A DNA stretch of 5,654 nucleotides from an uncultured Flavobacterium sp. GTDB lineage: Bacteria > Bacteroidota > Bacteroidia > Flavobacteriales > Flavobacteriaceae. How positions within the stretch are numbered: position 1 is the stretch's first letter; every line of letters starts with the position of its first letter. Shown in pieces: positions 4,632 to 5,654 of this stretch. The notes below the pieces were generated by a model. That model made no database searches. It was not told the DNA's origin and saw nothing but the letters and a program-made list of their open reading frames with translations. The position numbers were made by a program, and so were the translations under genes. The stretch covers positions 1 through 5,654 of the forward strand of contig NZ_CAMLMK010000139.1 in assembly GCF_946481155.1 (NCBI RefSeq), read 5' to 3'.

Positions 4632-5417
4632 TCACTTCATATAAAAACACTCCTGCTCCTTAGCCAAATCATACCAGGAATCATTCCGGTCAAGATACAT
4701 GATGTCCAGCGGCATTTGTAACTGATAGTCGGCCATACCTTTGTTGATAGTCCCAACTACGCCCTGACGCGCATTTTCCGATTCATGTTCCAGCACAATG
4801 GCCAGGATCAAAACAGTTTCCCCATCCCGCGACATGGCAAAATGATACACTTCATCAATATTGGAATTCTTCTTAAAAGCATTAATCAGGCTCTCCTTGT
4901 GTGCGCCACTAATAGGATCTGTTGGAGTTCCCACCTGAACCTCGGTGTCTTCTTTAATCACTTCTTTTTTTACATTGGAATTATCCCGTTCCAGAACAAA
5001 CATGGTATCCTGATCACTGTCGATCACTACCCTGCCGTAATTTTGCTGCTGGGCAATTTCCAACGCTGTTTTGGCCGGCATAGCGGTATAGGTCATTTCT
5101 TTTTTTGCCCATCGCGCTAATTTTTCCGGTGATGAAAATATACCAAACACCATTAATCCATCCAGATCGTATACAGTAGTAAACTGAAGTGTTGTCCCTG
5201 CTTGGGCGGTAGACCATTCCTCGCTGAAAGCAGGATTATCATTTATTGTAGGTACAATCAGATAAGCATTATCGGACAACAATTCCTCAAATACTTTCTT
5301 ATAATTTTCGTTAGAGGAATCCTTTCCATAGGCTTCCATCAGTTGCCATAATTTGGTATTGTCCGGTTCAAAACCCGGCTCCTTCTTCGAACCAAACAGC
5401 TTTTTAAATAAGTTCAT
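4632..5417 (-). CDS. SseB family protein (SseB N- and C-terminal domains)
   Basis: This 261-residue soluble protein has both halves of the SseB (enhanced serine sensitivity) family. The N-terminal domain spans about residues 22-145: LWQLMEAYGKD helix (24-33), AYLIVPTIND (51-60), the LQFTTVYDLDGLMVFGIFSS strands (78-96), LARWAKK (100-106), and GRVVIDSD (128-135) with FVLER (140-144). An acidic/basic linker (145-158) leads to the C-terminal domain (160-261): VGTPTDPI (162-169), INAFKKNSNIDEVYHF (178-193), VLILAIVLEH (202-211), LDIMYLDRND (237-246). The E. coli family member raises tolerance to serine when overproduced; the biochemical role is unknown. The MNLFKKLFGSKK start is a basic amphipathic leader common in such proteins and supports ATG 5417. 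It sits between the TPR protein and the CIS-domain gene on the same strand, separated from them by repeat-bearing gaps. Confidence 0.85.
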   Translation of the reverse strand: MNLFKKLFGSKKEPGFEPDNTKLWQLMEAYGKDSSNENYKKVFEELLSDNAYLIVPTINDNPAFSEEWSTAQAGTTLQFTTVYDLDGLMVFGIFSSPEKLARWAKKEMTYTAMPAKTALEIAQQQNYGRVVIDSDQDTMFVLERDNSNVKKEVIKEDTEVQVGTPTDPISGAHKESLINAFKKNSNIDEVYHFAMSRDGETVLILAIVLEHESENARQGVVGTINKGMADYQLQMPLDIMYLDRNDSWYDLAKEQECFYMK

Positions 5418-5432
5418 TTTAATTCCTATTTT

Positions 5433-5462
5433 AAATTCTAAAGATATAACATCTTTATCAAA
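5433..5462 (-). promoter_or_regulatory. candidate promoter for the SseB-family gene
   Basis: On the minus strand, TTTG (5462-5459) and TAGAATTT (5440-5433) are 18 bases apart, a partial match to the Bacteroidota TTTG / TAnnTTTG arrangement. The leader to ATG 5417 would be only ~10 bases. The spacer contains AAAGATGTTATAT and the inverted pair AAAGAT/ATCTTT (5440-5445, 5451-5456). Low confidence because the -7 match is weak. Confidence 0.25.
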
Positions 5463-5465
5463 CCT

Positions 5466-5505
5466 AACAATCTAACAATCTAACCATCCAACAATCTAAC
5501 TATCC
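5466..5505. repeat. octamer tandem array, five units
   Basis: Five consecutive 8-base units read AACAATCT, AACAATCT, AACCATCC, AACAATCT, AACTATCC. The last unit overlaps the stop codon (CTA on the plus strand, 5500-5502) and the second-to-last codon position of the TPR gene. The array fills most of the gap between that stop and the SseB-family promoter region. Confidence 0.75.
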
Positions 5506-5654
5506 CCCATTCTGATAACGATACATCAACGCATTAGCCTTAGTATCATCACCCAGATTATGGTAAGTGAGCGCCAGATAATACAGCGTCATTCTTCTGG
5601 AAGGATCAATTTTGAAAGCATGTTCCAACGCCGGTATGGCTGCTTTGTAATCGG
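5500..5654 (-). CDS. C-terminal tail of a TPR (tetratricopeptide repeat) protein (5' partial)
   Basis: The minus strand encodes 50 residues before a TAG stop, and the frame is open to the right edge. The visible part is helical repeat sequence: AAIPALEHAFKIDPS is a TPR helix B with its Pro turn, and LYYLALTYHNLGDDTKANAL is a helix A/B pair (Y-x2-LA-x2-Y-x2-LGD-x3-A). A short tail (YRYQNGG) follows. TPR proteins are interaction scaffolds; the partner and full length are not visible. It is too short to say whether it is cytoplasmic or exported. It precedes the SseB-family gene on the same strand with an 83-base gap. Confidence 0.75.
   Translation of the reverse strand, partial: DYKAAIPALEHAFKIDPSRRMTLYYLALTYHNLGDDTKANALMYRYQNGG

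Overview
The window looks like chromosomal DNA of a member of the Bacteroidota. The evidence is moderate-to-low GC, no Shine-Dalgarno sequences in front of clear genes, Bacteroidota-type protein families (a Rieske-tailed FAD oxidoreductase, an SPase II lipoprotein, contractile-injection-system domains) and abundant C/G-rich palindromic intergenic repeats. The order Chitinophagales is a reasonable guess, but the sequence does not prove it.

Layout. Plus strand, left: the Rieske tail of an FAD-dependent oxidoreductase (1-215), exodeoxyribonuclease III (228-998) and a small lipoprotein of unassigned function (1008-1691). They are packed 9-12 bases apart and probably co-transcribed. A 267-base repeat-filled gap separates them from a convergent minus-strand block. 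Read in its own direction, that block is a TPR protein tail (5654-5500), an SseB-family protein (5417-4632), a short protein made only of contractile injection system (CIS) domains (4531-3611), a 509-base gap of nested repeats, and a saccharopine dehydrogenase family enzyme (3101-1959).

The most unusual gene is 3611-4531. Its first ~125 residues resemble the CIS tube/spike-adaptor family (Afp7-like). Its last ~165 resemble the C-terminal part of the CIS tape-measure family (Afp14-like). These are normally two separate proteins. Here they form one 306-residue polypeptide, with no sheath, tube, baseplate or ATPase gene in view.

The non-coding DNA is also unusually structured. A ~112-base inverted-repeat module occurs three times (1776-1890, 3200-3360, 3402-3566). 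Two copies carry the same 51-base cassette at the same point in the right arm. A fourth, partial copy runs into the stop codon of the saccharopine dehydrogenase gene. Other repeats are a second G/C-rich family (1694-1740, 4547-4592), two short arrays of an AACAATCT octamer, and a palindrome-bounded element inside the 5' end of the lipoprotein reading frame.

No single pathway links the genes. The left block mixes redox chemistry, DNA repair and an envelope lipoprotein. The right block is a loose same-strand series separated by 83-509 bases, with candidate promoters in front of the SseB and saccharopine dehydrogenase genes.
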